From Saccharopolyspora gregorii (GTDB taxonomy: Bacteria; Actinomycetota; Actinomycetes; Mycobacteriales; Pseudonocardiaceae): a stretch of DNA of 64,000 nucleotides. The notes beneath the pieces are model-generated. The model was not told the origin of the DNA. It worked only from the letters and a program-made list of their open reading frames with translations, and did not search any database. Made by a program: the position numbers and the translations under genes. The DNA is taken from positions 4,030,001 through 4,094,000 of the forward strand of contig NZ_CP059556.1 in assembly GCF_024734405.1 (NCBI RefSeq), written 5' to 3'. This document shows, one piece after another, positions 16,194-23,959 of this stretch. Within the stretch, counting starts at the first letter, position 1. Each line of letters starts with the position of its first letter.

Positions 16194-17291
16194 TCATCGA
16201 GCAGGCTTTCCGCCCGGCGCCGGCTGCGGGCCAGCGAACCAGCGGCGTGCGGCCAGAGACACGTAGACGAGGGCCACTAGCACTGGGACTTCGATGAGGG
16301 GCCCCACGACCCCGGCGAGTGCTTGCCCGCTGGTCACGCCGAACGTGGCGATGGCGACCGCGATGGCGAGTTCGAAGTTGTTTCCCGCCGCGGTGAACGA
16401 CAGCGTGGCCGACCGTTCGTAGCTCAGGCCGATCACCTTCCCCAGCGCGAAGGAACCTGCCCACATCACCGCAAAGTAAGCCAGCAGCGGCAGCGCGATC
16501 CGCGCCACGTCCACCGGGTGGGCCGTGATCTGCTCACCTTGCAACGCGAACAGGAGCACGATCGTGAACAGCAACCCGTAGAGGGCCAGAGGGCCAATCC
16601 GAGGTAGGAACCGGCTCTCGTACCAGTCGCGCCCCTTAGCGCGTTCACCGAACCTGCGGGTTAGGTACCCAGCCACCAGCGGGATCCCGAGGAAGATCAG
16701 CACCGATTTGGCGATCTGCCAGGGTGATGCTTCGAGCCCGACCGTGGGCAGCCCGAGCCATCCCGGAAGCACGCTCAAATAGAACCAGCCCAGCCCTGCG
16801 AAGGCCACGACCTGGAAAACCGAGTTCAACGCGACCAGCACGGCAGCCGCTTCCCGATCCCCGCACGCCAGGTCATTCCAGATGATGACCATCGCGATGC
16901 AGCGCGCCAACCCCACGATGATCAGCCCGGTGCGGTACTCCGGCAGGTCCGGGAGAAAGATCCACGCCAGCGCGAACATCAGCGCCGGGCCGATCAGCCA
17001 GTTCAGCACCAACGACGAGACCATCAGCCGCTTGTCGCCGGTGACTGTCTCCAGCCGGTCGTAGCGGACCTTGGCCAGAACCGGGTACATCATCACCAGC
17101 AGGCCCAGCGCGATCGGCAGCGAGATTCCATCGAGCTGCACCGCGTTGAGGACAGGCCCGAGTCCGGGAAACCAGCGTCCGGCCAGGAGGCCCGCCAGCA
17201 TTGCCGCGCCGATCCACACGGGCAGAAATCGGTCCAGCGTCGAGAGCTTCCCGGCGACGGCCACGCCACCGCGTTCCTGGGTGCTCGTCAT
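16194..17291 (-). CDS. acr3: ACR3-family arsenite efflux permease
   Basis: The product is 365 aa with about 10 hydrophobic helices. GLARCIAMVIIWNDLACGD carries the conserved Cys of ACR3 pumps, and FTAAGNNFELAIAVAIATFG is the second signature. It expels As(III), driven by the proton motive force. Its ATG overlaps the arsR stop by 4 bases; arsC follows, giving an arsR-acr3-arsC operon. Confidence 0.93.
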   Translation of the reverse strand: MTSTQERGGVAVAGKLSTLDRFLPVWIGAAMLAGLLAGRWFPGLGPVLNAVQLDGISLPIALGLLVMMYPVLAKVRYDRLETVTGDKRLMVSSLVLNWLIGPALMFALAWIFLPDLPEYRTGLIIVGLARCIAMVIIWNDLACGDREAAAVLVALNSVFQVVAFAGLGWFYLSVLPGWLGLPTVGLEASPWQIAKSVLIFLGIPLVAGYLTRRFGERAKGRDWYESRFLPRIGPLALYGLLFTIVLLFALQGEQITAHPVDVARIALPLLAYFAVMWAGSFALGKVIGLSYERSATLSFTAAGNNFELAIAVAIATFGVTSGQALAGVVGPLIEVPVLVALVYVSLAARRWFAGPQPAPGGKPAR

Positions 17292-17656
17292 GCCGACACC
17301 ACCACATCCCCGGCTGGCGCCAGCGCCTCCGAGACCAGGTTCAACGTCTCGGGCCGCACTCGGTAGTAGACCCAGGTGCCCCGGCGCTCACCATCGATCA
17401 CCCCGGCTTCCCGAAGGATCTTCAAGTGGTGCGAAATCGTCGGCCCGGACAGCTCGAATGCACCTGTCAGATCACACACGCACGCTTCACCCCCCTCGTG
17501 CGACGCGATCAGCGACAGCAACCGAAGCCGCACCGGCTCGCCGATCGCCTTGAACACGCGCGCGAGCGCCACAGCCTGGGCTTCCCCGAGCGGTTCCCGC
17601 AGCACCGGAGAGCAGCACAAGTCCGCATCGTCCGACGGCACTCCTTGTTTCGACAT
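17288..17656 (-). CDS. arsR: ArsR-family arsenite-responsive repressor
   Basis: The product is 122 aa with a winged helix (LSGPTISHHLKILREAGVI) and the As(III)-binding ACVCDL motif in the recognition region. An extra Cys pair near the N-terminus (DLCCSP) may also bind metalloid. It should repress its own operon and the divergent arsI gene until arsenite binds. Confidence 0.92.
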   Translation of the reverse strand: MSKQGVPSDDADLCCSPVLREPLGEAQAVALARVFKAIGEPVRLRLLSLIASHEGGEACVCDLTGAFELSGPTISHHLKILREAGVIDGERRGTWVYYRVRPETLNLVSEALAPAGDVVVSA

Positions 17657-17739
17657 GCTTCTATATTGACACCCATCGAACCAATAGGCAAGCTAGCGTC
17701 ATCTGGTTGTTTAGATGGTCGTCTAACTAAGGAGAGGTC
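17657..17739. promoter_or_regulatory. divergent arsR/arsI promoter region with candidate operators
   Basis: ATTGACACCCATCGAACCAAT (about 17665-17687) is an imperfect inverted repeat next to arsR. TTAGA-tggtcg-TCTAA (about 17711-17726) is a second inverted repeat before arsI. Both are AT-rich for this genome and positioned to block the two promoters. An AAGGAGAGG ribosome site precedes arsI. Confidence 0.6.
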
Positions 17740-18177
17740 ATGTCACGGATGCAGCTCGCCCTACGAGTCGGCGATCTTGAAGGATCGATCGCGTTCTACT
17801 CGAAGTTGCTCGGTAGCGAACCAGCCAAGCTCCGGCCCGGCTACGCGAACTTCGCCATTGCCGAACCGCCGCTGAAGTTGGTCCTGCTGGAAGGCGAACC
17901 CGGCCAAGACACCGGCCTTGATCACCTCGGGGTCGAAGTGGACAGCACCGACGAGGTCAACGCCGCCACCGATCGACTCAGCGCACTCGGCTTGTTCACC
18001 GACGTCGAAGACGACACCACCTGTTGCTACGCCCGCCAAGACAAGGTCTGGGTGCACGGCCCCGGCCGGGAACCGTGGGAGGTCTACGTCGTCAAGGCCG
18101 ATTCCGAAACCTTCGGCACCGGCCAACAGCAGCCGGAACCCTGCTGTACCGACGTCAGTGACGCACTGGCTTCCTAA
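17740..18177 (+). CDS. arsI: ArsI/CadI-type glyoxalase-fold protein, probable C-As lyase
   Basis: The product is 145 aa with a vicinal oxygen chelate fold. Adjacent Cys95-Cys96 in DDTTCCYARQDKVWV match the arsenical-binding pair of ArsI, and GREPWEVYVVKAD supplies the metal-ligand Glu. GLDHLGVEV holds the His ligand. ArsI removes methyl or aryl groups from trivalent organoarsenicals. Cadmium-inducible CadI is a close relative, but the ars neighbourhood favours ArsI. It is transcribed away from arsR. Confidence 0.82.
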   Translation: MSRMQLALRVGDLEGSIAFYSKLLGSEPAKLRPGYANFAIAEPPLKLVLLEGEPGQDTGLDHLGVEVDSTDEVNAATDRLSALGLFTDVEDDTTCCYARQDKVWVHGPGREPWEVYVVKADSETFGTGQQQPEPCCTDVSDALAS

Positions 18178-18275
18178 TCGATCACTGATTTCTGGGGCGC
18201 TTGCAGCCCCCAGACCCCAAGCGGTCTCCGGGATGGGGGATGCCGAATCCTGCCGTCGGTTCGACGCGGTGCGGG

Positions 18276-18415
18276 TGGGCGGCTCCATCCCGTCGACCGC
18301 CACAAGGGCTATCAGGCCGCATCAAGGGCCGTCCGCTCGAACGTGGCGGTAGGCACGTCGGTGCCCCTTGACCCGGCCTGATCGGACTACGCCCGGTCGA
18401 CGGGATGGAGCCACC
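18276..18415. repeat. 140-base nested foldback
   Basis: GGCTCCATCCCGTCGACCG (18281-18299) is the exact inverse of 18394-18412. Inside it, ATCAGGCCG-ca-TCAAGGG (18311-18327) pairs with 18366-18382 apart from two central mismatches. The structure lies in the 611-base gene-free stretch 18178-18788 after arsI. It could be a transfer or replication site of the element, a terminator, or a structured RNA. Confidence 0.7.
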
Positions 18416-18429
18416 AGGCCGCCCCTCAT

Positions 18430-18506
18430 GCAGGGAGAGACCCCACTACCCGCCGGTTCCGGGCGCACGCGCAGGGCGGACCCCACTACCCGCCGGTGCC
18501 GGGTGC
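18430..18506. repeat. two tandem 36-base direct repeats
   Basis: GACCCCACTACCCGCCGGT starts at 18439 and recurs at 18479. Flanks GCAGGG before and CCGGG after are also shared, giving two units about 40 bases apart with few differences. Iteron-like repeats next to foldbacks are typical of plasmid control regions, but no replication gene is nearby. Confidence 0.6.
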
Positions 18507-18626
18507 TAATCGTCTCGCAGCGATCGCAGGCACGGACGGGCGCGTTGCCGAACACGGTGTGTCTCCCCGGAACCGGTCGTGGCGCGCGGCGAACTGACCC
18601 GATGGCGACACGAGCCCCGCCCAGCG

Positions 18627-18720
18627 TCAAGCAGCAGGAAAACTTTTCGGCCGGACCACACTGCATCCCCACATCCTCGGGAAGCGGTCCGGCCGAAAAC
18701 TTTTCCTAGGCGCTGCTTGA
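18627..18720. repeat. long imperfect inverted repeat with GAAAACTTTTC core
   Basis: The left arm (18627-18657) and right arm (18686-18720) share TCAAGCAGC at the outside and TTTTCGGCCGGACC at the inside, with one mismatch and a 4-base insertion between. The loop is 28 bases. It lies 69 bases upstream of a small zinc-ribbon gene. Confidence 0.7.
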
Positions 18721-18788
18721 CCCTGCACGCGCCTCGTGTGGTCCCGCCATCAGTTCGCCACACCCCACGATCTCCAGGGAGCCACACC

Positions 18789-18962
18789 GTGCAGTTCCTC
18801 ATCCACGCCGTCCGTACCTGCGAACGCTGCGAGACCCGGTTTCGTTGCTGGCAACACCTCGCGCAGCTCTGCGACGATTGCCGACCCGCGCCGCGCCCGG
18901 TCGGACAGTTGGCCCTGTTCCCACCCCGTCAGGCACGTGGCGAACGCCAGCTCACGCACTGA
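18789..18962 (+). CDS. small zinc-ribbon protein
   Basis: The product is 57 aa from GTG 18789, with an AGGGAG ribosome site 7 bases before. TCERCETRFRC and QLCDDCRPAP give two CxxC knuckles about 14 residues apart, a standard zinc-ribbon spacing. The tail is basic. It is the last gene inside the proposed element; function unknown. Confidence 0.6.
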   Translation: MQFLIHAVRTCERCETRFRCWQHLAQLCDDCRPAPRPVGQLALFPPRQARGERQLTH

Positions 18963-19150
18963 GCGGGCACGCGGCACGGCCCGCCGCCCGACAGGGTGGC
19001 GGGTCACCCCCGCAACCGGGCATCACCCAGGCCGTCCACAGGCCGTGAGACAGTCGGAAACCCCCTGTTCAAGTCAGTACCACTCGTAACCGTTCGCACT
19101 GGTCAGAGCACCCGCGCGGACATTGCCACACGTCAGCGAACCCCGGTGAT

Positions 19151-19408
19151 AAGAACGGACCGTTCGTCCGAACTCGTGGGACGGGCGGTCCGTTCACCCC
19201 GACCATCCTGAGGTGAACGGACCGTTCGTCCGACCAGATGGGACGAACGATCCGTTCACTCGGCCCCCGCACAGAGACGATCTCGCCCGGTCGCGGGGTG
19301 AACGGACCGTCCGTCCAGCTCTAGTGGACGAACGGTCCGTTCACTCCACCCGCACGACCCGGGTGGACGGCTCCTCCGGCCGATGTCGTGGACGAACGGT
19401 CCGTTCAC
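19151..19408. repeat. cluster of GTGAACGGACCGTTCGTCC palindromes (three full, one half copy)
   Basis: Full copies with inverted arms lie at 19151-19197, 19213-19259 and 19298-19344; a single right arm (GGACGAACGGTCCGTTCAC) is at 19390-19408. Each full copy makes a stem of about 19 bp with a 7-10 base loop. They sit at the 3' end of the minus-strand permease operon, so they probably act as bidirectional terminators. The rest of 18963-19340 contains no gene. Confidence 0.8.
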
Positions 19409-20222
19409 CCGGTGCGGGCCGAGTGCCGGGTCCGCCCGTCACCAGGTACCGGTCCACGAGCAGGTTGAGGCCGGTGCACAGGGCCACCAGCAGGCCCGCG
19501 GGCACCAGCACGGCGCACGGCTGCAGGAACAGCGCCTCCTGGTTGCGCTCCACCAGCACCGCCCAGTCCGCGGTGGCCGGGTCGATCCCGAGGCCGAGGA
19601 AGTTCGCCGAGGCCACCAGGTACAGCACCAGGCTCAGCCGCCCGCCCGCGTCCACCGCGACGGGCCCGAGCACGCCGCGCCCGACGTAGCCGAAGTGCAC
19701 CCGCCACCACGATTCCCCTTGCAGCGCCATGGCTTCCACCACCCCGCGCCGCCGGGCGCCGAGCGCCGCGCTGCGCACGATCCGCACCACCGCGGGCAGC
19801 TGCAGCAGCGCCACGGCGACGACGAGCGCCGCACCGGTCCGGGTTCCGGTCGCGGCCAGCACCATGAGCACCAGCAACCCGGGCAGCGCCAGCACCAGGT
19901 CCAGCCCGCGGGTCAGCCACCGGTCGATCCACCGGTGGGGCTGCCCGACGGCGGCCAGCGCCAGCGGCACCCCCACCAAGTAGGTCAGCAGCAGCGCGCC
20001 GCCCGCCAGCACCAGCACCGAACCGCCGCCGTGCAGCGCGAGGGCCAGCACGTCCCGCCCGAGCACGTCGGTGCCCAGCGGGTGGTCCGCCCCGGGCGGC
20101 AGCAGCGGGACGTTCGCGGCCCGCACCGATCCGCCGCCCGGCAGCAGCCCGGCGAGCACCGGCCCGGCCAGCGCCGCCAGCAGCGGCACCCCGAGCAGCA
20201 GCCACCCGGCGGCGCGGCTCAC
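19341..20222 (-). CDS. ABC transporter permease, dipeptide/nickel type (DppC-like)
   Basis: The product is 293 aa. Features are HPLGTDVLGRDVLALALHG (the DppC signature near residue 50), several hydrophobic helices, and the ATPase-contact loop near RRRGVVEAMALQGESWW. The GTG start overlaps the preceding permease stop by 4 bases. The last 20 or so residues (ERTVRPRHRPEEPS onward) are encoded by the palindromic repeat sequence, so the native C-terminus has probably been extended by repeat insertion. Confidence 0.85.
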   Translation of the reverse strand: MSRAAGWLLLGVPLLAALAGPVLAGLLPGGGSVRAANVPLLPPGADHPLGTDVLGRDVLALALHGGGSVLVLAGGALLLTYLVGVPLALAAVGQPHRWIDRWLTRGLDLVLALPGLLVLMVLAATGTRTGAALVVAVALLQLPAVVRIVRSAALGARRRGVVEAMALQGESWWRVHFGYVGRGVLGPVAVDAGGRLSLVLYLVASANFLGLGIDPATADWAVLVERNQEALFLQPCAVLVPAGLLVALCTGLNLLVDRYLVTGGPGTRPAPGERTVRPRHRPEEPSTRVVRVE

Positions 20223-21178
20223 CGCGCACCCGCCCGGAACCGCCGCGCCACCAGGTCGATGACCAGGTTGATGCCGATGGTGATCACCGCGAACAGCAGC
20301 GCGTAGCCCTGCACCACCGGCAGGTCGCGGGCCTTGACCGCTTCCACGAATCCGGAGCCGATCCCGCCGAGCGCGAACAGCGCCTCCACCACGACGACGC
20401 CGCCGAGCAGCCCGTCCACGGTGCGCGCCAGCTGCTGCAGCACCGGCCCGATGGTGTTCGGCAGCACGTGCCGCAGCACCACGTCGCGCTCGCCGAGACC
20501 GGCGCGGCGCACGTGGGTGGCGTACTCGGCGCCGTTCGCGGTGACCACACCGGTGCGGACTTGGCGGGCGAGCGCGCTGAGCTGCTTCGCGGCGAGCACG
20601 CCGACGGGCAGCACCAGCACCGCGGGCTCCGTCACCAGCGACCACCCGGACAGCCCGCCCGCGGTGGCCGGCAGCCAGCCGGCCCGCACCGCGAACACGC
20701 CGACGAGCAGCAGCGCCAGCGCGAACTCGGGCACCGAGTTCAGCAGCACCACCACCGAGTTCACCGCCCGGTCGAACCGGCTCCCGGCGCGCAGCCCGCT
20801 GCGCACGCCGAGCCACCCGGCCAGCGGCAGCACCACCAGCAGCGTCAGCGCGGTGAGCAGCGCGGTGGTGGCGGCGTTGCGGGTGATCTCGTCGAGGACG
20901 GGCCTGCCGGTGCGCAGCGAGGTGCCGAGGTCCCCGTGCAGCATCCCGCCGGCCCACTGCGCGAACCGCGTCCCCCACGGCTGGTCGAGCCCGAGCCGCC
21001 GCCGCAGCACCTCCAGCTGCCCGGTGTCGGCGTGCTCGCCGAGCACGACCTGCGCCGTGTCGCCGGGCAGCAGCGCGGTCAGCGCGAACACGCCGACGGC
21101 GACCGCGGCGATCTGCACCAGCGCCACGCCGAGCCGGGGCAGCACCGCGGCGGACGCCCGCGCGGCGGGCGCGATCAA
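20219..21178 (-). CDS. ABC transporter permease, dipeptide/nickel type (DppB-like)
   Basis: The product is 319 aa from a TTG at 21178 that overlaps the binding-protein stop (TTGA). A DppB N-terminus (ALTALLPGDTAQVVLGEHA), the LRRRLGLDQPWGTRFAQWAG segment and the EYATHVRRAGLGERDVVLRH coupling loop identify the family. It forms the membrane channel with the adjacent DppC-like subunit. Confidence 0.88.
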   Translation of the reverse strand: MIAPAARASAAVLPRLGVALVQIAAVAVGVFALTALLPGDTAQVVLGEHADTGQLEVLRRRLGLDQPWGTRFAQWAGGMLHGDLGTSLRTGRPVLDEITRNAATTALLTALTLLVVLPLAGWLGVRSGLRAGSRFDRAVNSVVVLLNSVPEFALALLLVGVFAVRAGWLPATAGGLSGWSLVTEPAVLVLPVGVLAAKQLSALARQVRTGVVTANGAEYATHVRRAGLGERDVVLRHVLPNTIGPVLQQLARTVDGLLGGVVVVEALFALGGIGSGFVEAVKARDLPVVQGYALLFAVITIGINLVIDLVARRFRAGAR

Positions 21179-22698
21179 CCCACGCTCACCCGATCGAAGC
21201 GGGCCCAGTCCAGCGAGTTCGGCGGCGCGCCCCGCACCCCGGCCACGGAGGTGGCGGTGGCGACGTTCCAGCCGCTGAAGCCCCACACCACGTTGCCGCT
21301 GCTCTCCCGGGCGAGCCGCTGCGCGCGCACCAGCAGGTCGGCTCGGCGGGCGTCGTCGGCGGTGGCCAGCGCCCGCCCGTAGAGCTCGTCGAACTCGGCG
21401 GAGCGGTACCCGGTGTAGTTGTTGCTCCCCGCGTCCGAGGTCATGCGCTGCCCGAGGAACGTCGGCACCGGCAGCGCCGCGGTCCGGGACAGCGAGGCGA
21501 CGCCGTGCTCCTTGATGTCGGAGAAGTACGTTTCGGCCGGCCCGATCCGCGGCGACACGCGCATCCCGGCCTCGCCGAGCTGCTGGGCGATGAGGCTGGC
21601 GGCGGATTCGAAGTAGGGGTCGACGGAACTGGTCTGCAGTTCCCAGCTCAGCCCGTCGGCCCCGGCTTCGCGCAGCAGCGCCCGGGCGGCGTCGACGTCG
21701 CGCGCGGGCGCGGGCAGGTCCGGCGGGTAGTACTTCAGCCCGGCGCCGAACAGGTCGTTGCCGAGCCTGCCCTGCCCGCTGAGCGCGATGTCCAGCAACG
21801 CCTGCCGGTCCAGCCCGGCGCGCACCGCCTGCACCAGCCGCGGATCGGAGAACGGCGGCCGGTCCACCTTGAGCAGCAGGGCCTGCATGGTGCCGAACGG
21901 CGCCGAGTGCACTCGCGCCCGGCCACCCTGCTCCAGCAGCCGGACCGAGTTGGCGCTCACGTCGTGCGCGTAGTCGACCTGCCCGGACAGCAGCGCGTTA
22001 ACCCGTGCGCTCTCCTGCTCCATGAGCACGAATTCCAGCTCGGCCGGGGTGGCGGGCCCGGACCAGTGCCGGTCGAAGCGGGCGAACACGGCGGTCCCAC
22101 CGGGTTCGAAGGAGACGAACCGGAACGGGCCGGAGCCGACGGGGGCGGTGAAGTCGGTGGTGCCCGCGGGCACGATCTCGGTGGCGGGCGCGCCCCACGC
22201 CGACGGGAACTCGAAGTTCGGCGCGCCCAGCACGAGTTCCAGTTCGGTCGCCGAGATCGCCCGGCTGGCGCCGAAGTCGACGTCGGCGAAGTGCGAAGCG
22301 GACTGGGCCGCGGTGGCGTCGTCGGCGATGCGCCGGTAGGTGAACAGCACGTCCTCGGCGGTCACCGGCCTGCCGTCGTGGAATTCGGCCGGGCGCAACC
22401 GGATCCGCCACCGGGTACCGGTCGGGTCGGGCTGCCAGCTCTCGGCGAGCCGCGGCACCACGCTCATGTCGTCGGCGTAGCCGACGAGCGTGTCGAACAG
22501 CGCCTTCGCGCGGGCCTGGTCGACGAACAGCGAACCGGTGTGCGGATCGAGCGATTCGGTGGCGCCACCGGCGGGGAACGCCAGCCGCAGCCTGCCCGCG
22601 CTCGCCCCGGAACCACCGGCGCAGGACACGAGGGGGACCGCGGCGATCGCTCCGGCCACGCCCGCGAGCAGCCGCCTGCGACCGATCACGCCGCTCAC
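21175..22698 (-). CDS. ABC transporter substrate-binding lipoprotein (SBP family 5)
   Basis: The product is 507 aa. The N-terminus has a twin-Arg stretch (RRRLLAG) and a lipobox with Cys26 (LVSCAGG). The mature protein has family-5 motifs (SLDPHTG, LAESWQPDPTGTRWRIRLRP, FHDGRPVTAEDVLFTYRR). Family 5 proteins bind peptides, nickel or metal chelates. The cobalamin riboswitch upstream suggests cobalt, a cobalt chelate or corrinoid-related uptake. GTG 22698 overlaps the stop of a short leader ORF. No ATPase gene accompanies it in the window. Confidence 0.88.
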   Translation of the reverse strand: MSGVIGRRRLLAGVAGAIAAVPLVSCAGGSGASAGRLRLAFPAGGATESLDPHTGSLFVDQARAKALFDTLVGYADDMSVVPRLAESWQPDPTGTRWRIRLRPAEFHDGRPVTAEDVLFTYRRIADDATAAQSASHFADVDFGASRAISATELELVLGAPNFEFPSAWGAPATEIVPAGTTDFTAPVGSGPFRFVSFEPGGTAVFARFDRHWSGPATPAELEFVLMEQESARVNALLSGQVDYAHDVSANSVRLLEQGGRARVHSAPFGTMQALLLKVDRPPFSDPRLVQAVRAGLDRQALLDIALSGQGRLGNDLFGAGLKYYPPDLPAPARDVDAARALLREAGADGLSWELQTSSVDPYFESAASLIAQQLGEAGMRVSPRIGPAETYFSDIKEHGVASLSRTAALPVPTFLGQRMTSDAGSNNYTGYRSAEFDELYGRALATADDARRADLLVRAQRLARESSGNVVWGFSGWNVATATSVAGVRGAPPNSLDWARFDRVSVG

Positions 22699-22760
22699 GC
22701 GGCGCGGGCCGGTTCGGGAACAGCGGGGAAACCGGGCGTGTGCGGCGAATCCGGGTGCAC
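22695..22760 (-). CDS. 21-codon leader ORF coupled to the binding-protein gene
   Basis: GTG 22760 has a strong AGGAGG ribosome site 6 bases upstream, while the binding-protein GTG at 22698 has no obvious site of its own. The leader (VHPDSPHTPGFPAVPEPARAA) ends at 22695 with its TGA overlapping that GTG by 4 bases. It lies between the riboswitch and the structural gene, so riboswitch control of this ribosome site could set translation of the operon. Confidence 0.5.
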   Translation of the reverse strand: MHPDSPHTPGFPAVPEPARAA

Positions 22761-22796
22761 TGCGTACCTCCTCCGGGGCTCCGCGACCCCGTGCGA

Positions 22797-22950
22797 ATCG
22801 GTACGACGGTGCCAGTCTCCTGGCTCGCGGATCGACGTCGCGCCCGGCCTTCCCATCGGCTGCCCGACAGTGGCGCTGGTGGACGCGGCTCCCCGTTCAC
22901 AGTGGCGGGACCGCACCGGATTCGCACCGGTTTCCTGCACACCGTCGCAT
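22797..22950 (-). promoter_or_regulatory. cobalamin riboswitch
   Basis: On the minus strand the conserved elements occur in order: GGAAACCGGTGCGAATCCGG (about 22914-22933), GCGGTCCCGCCACTGT (about 22898-22913), and the B12 box AGCCAGGAGACTGGC (22811-22825). This matches the adenosylcobalamin-sensing consensus. It precedes the leader ORF and the ABC transporter genes and should lower their expression when B12 is plentiful. The rest of 22951-23224 has no gene. Confidence 0.92.
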
Positions 22951-23224
22951 TGGAACGACTCGTCAACTTTTCAGCCCGCGTCGTGCCTTGTCAAGGAAGT
23001 GTGAACCGCTCGGCATCACGTCACCGCGGGTCGCGGTGCCGTCGCCCACCGCCCGCGCGCGGCGGAGCGCCCGCCCGGCCTCCTCCGGAGAACGGTGCAG
23101 CACCCGGCGGGCGAGCGGGCGAGGGGATTCCCGCGTTCGGCAGCGGGGAGCGCGCGGAACCGCGGCGGCCGCCACCGCACCGGGCAGACTCACCGGCACC
23201 CGCCGACGACGACGAGGAGCCGCC

Positions 23225-23959
23225 ATGCCCACGCCCGGTTTCCCACCTGGAACCCTGGACGCCACCGGTTATCCGATCTGGCTGTCCGAACTGGACGTGC
23301 CGGGCCCGAACCACACCGCGCACCTGGTGCGCGACCTGGAACCGGCGCGGGCGCTGGAGGTGCTCGGCGCGGACCCGGGTTCCGCCGCGGCGTGCACGCT
23401 GCCCGAGCAGCGGCCGGACGAGTTCACCTCGCTGCCGCGCGCGGCGCTCGGCGATCCGCAGTGCCTGTCGGTGCTGCTGGCGACCCGCATCGGCGGCTGG
23501 ACGCTGGTGTTCGACGACGCGGGCACCACCTTCCAGGTCGGCGGCCTGGACACGATGCGCGCACTGCTCGGCGGGATGCGCACCGGGGACTGGTCCGCGC
23601 TGCAGGAGCCGGAGGTCCCGCGGCCCGTCCCGGGAGCACCGGCGGAAGCCCTCTCCGCGTCCGGCGGCCCGGCGATGACGTTGCACGCCAACATCAGCGG
23701 GTTGCTCAGCCTCGACTACGCGGTGGACGGTTCGCGCGCGTACCGCACGACTTCCGACGACCTCGACCACGAGACCGCCGAACCACCGGCCGAGGTGCGC
23801 GCCGCCGCCGCGGCCGCCGGCATCGTGGAGCGCGCCCACCTGGAGCCGGGCGAGACCGACGAGGCCGCGGTGACCCGCATCGGCTGCGCGCTGGCCGGGG
23901 TGACGTGGACGATGGACGACCTGCGGGCGGCTCCGCTGGTGGCGGTGGCGCTGACCTGA
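23225..23959 (+). CDS. DUF6461-like protein, first of a tandem pair
   Basis: The product is 244 aa, acidic. Recognisable blocks shared with its neighbour are HLVRDLEPARALEVLG, LPEQRPDEFTSLPRAALGD, RIGGWTLVFDDAG and the C-terminal TRIGCALAGVTWTMDDLR. The family is known mainly from actinomycetes and has no established biochemical role; the DUF number is from memory. ATG 23225 follows GGAGCCGCC. Confidence 0.7.
   Translation: MPTPGFPPGTLDATGYPIWLSELDVPGPNHTAHLVRDLEPARALEVLGADPGSAAACTLPEQRPDEFTSLPRAALGDPQCLSVLLATRIGGWTLVFDDAGTTFQVGGLDTMRALLGGMRTGDWSALQEPEVPRPVPGAPAEALSASGGPAMTLHANISGLLSLDYAVDGSRAYRTTSDDLDHETAEPPAEVRAAAAAAGIVERAHLEPGETDEAAVTRIGCALAGVTWTMDDLRAAPLVAVALT

Larger units (their letters stand above)
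8262..19140. mobile_element. decayed integrated element of actinomycete ICE (pSAM2) type carrying an arsenic cassette
   Basis: The segment lies between a chromosomal operon ending at 8230 and a convergent ABC-transporter operon ending at 19341. It contains a tyrosine integrase remnant at its left end, a Pra-like activator, a WhiB-like protein, many small overlapping minus-strand genes, an XRE/DUF397 pair, ars genes, and foldback structures. RepSA-, Xis- and TraSA-type genes are absent. Limits are approximate: no att direct repeat or tRNA gene was found, and the outer bounds come from the interrupted palindromic repeats at 8250 and 19151. Confidence 0.6.

Noticed and set aside
18240-18300. Possible tRNA gene or tRNA fragment (GGTTCGA-like stretch)
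   Set aside because: No acceptor or anticodon stem fits, and the sequence is better explained as the left arm of the 140-base foldback.
19151-19408. Possible CRISPR array
   Set aside because: The repeats are inverted palindromes with irregular spacing, only a few copies, no unique spacers of constant length and no cas genes.
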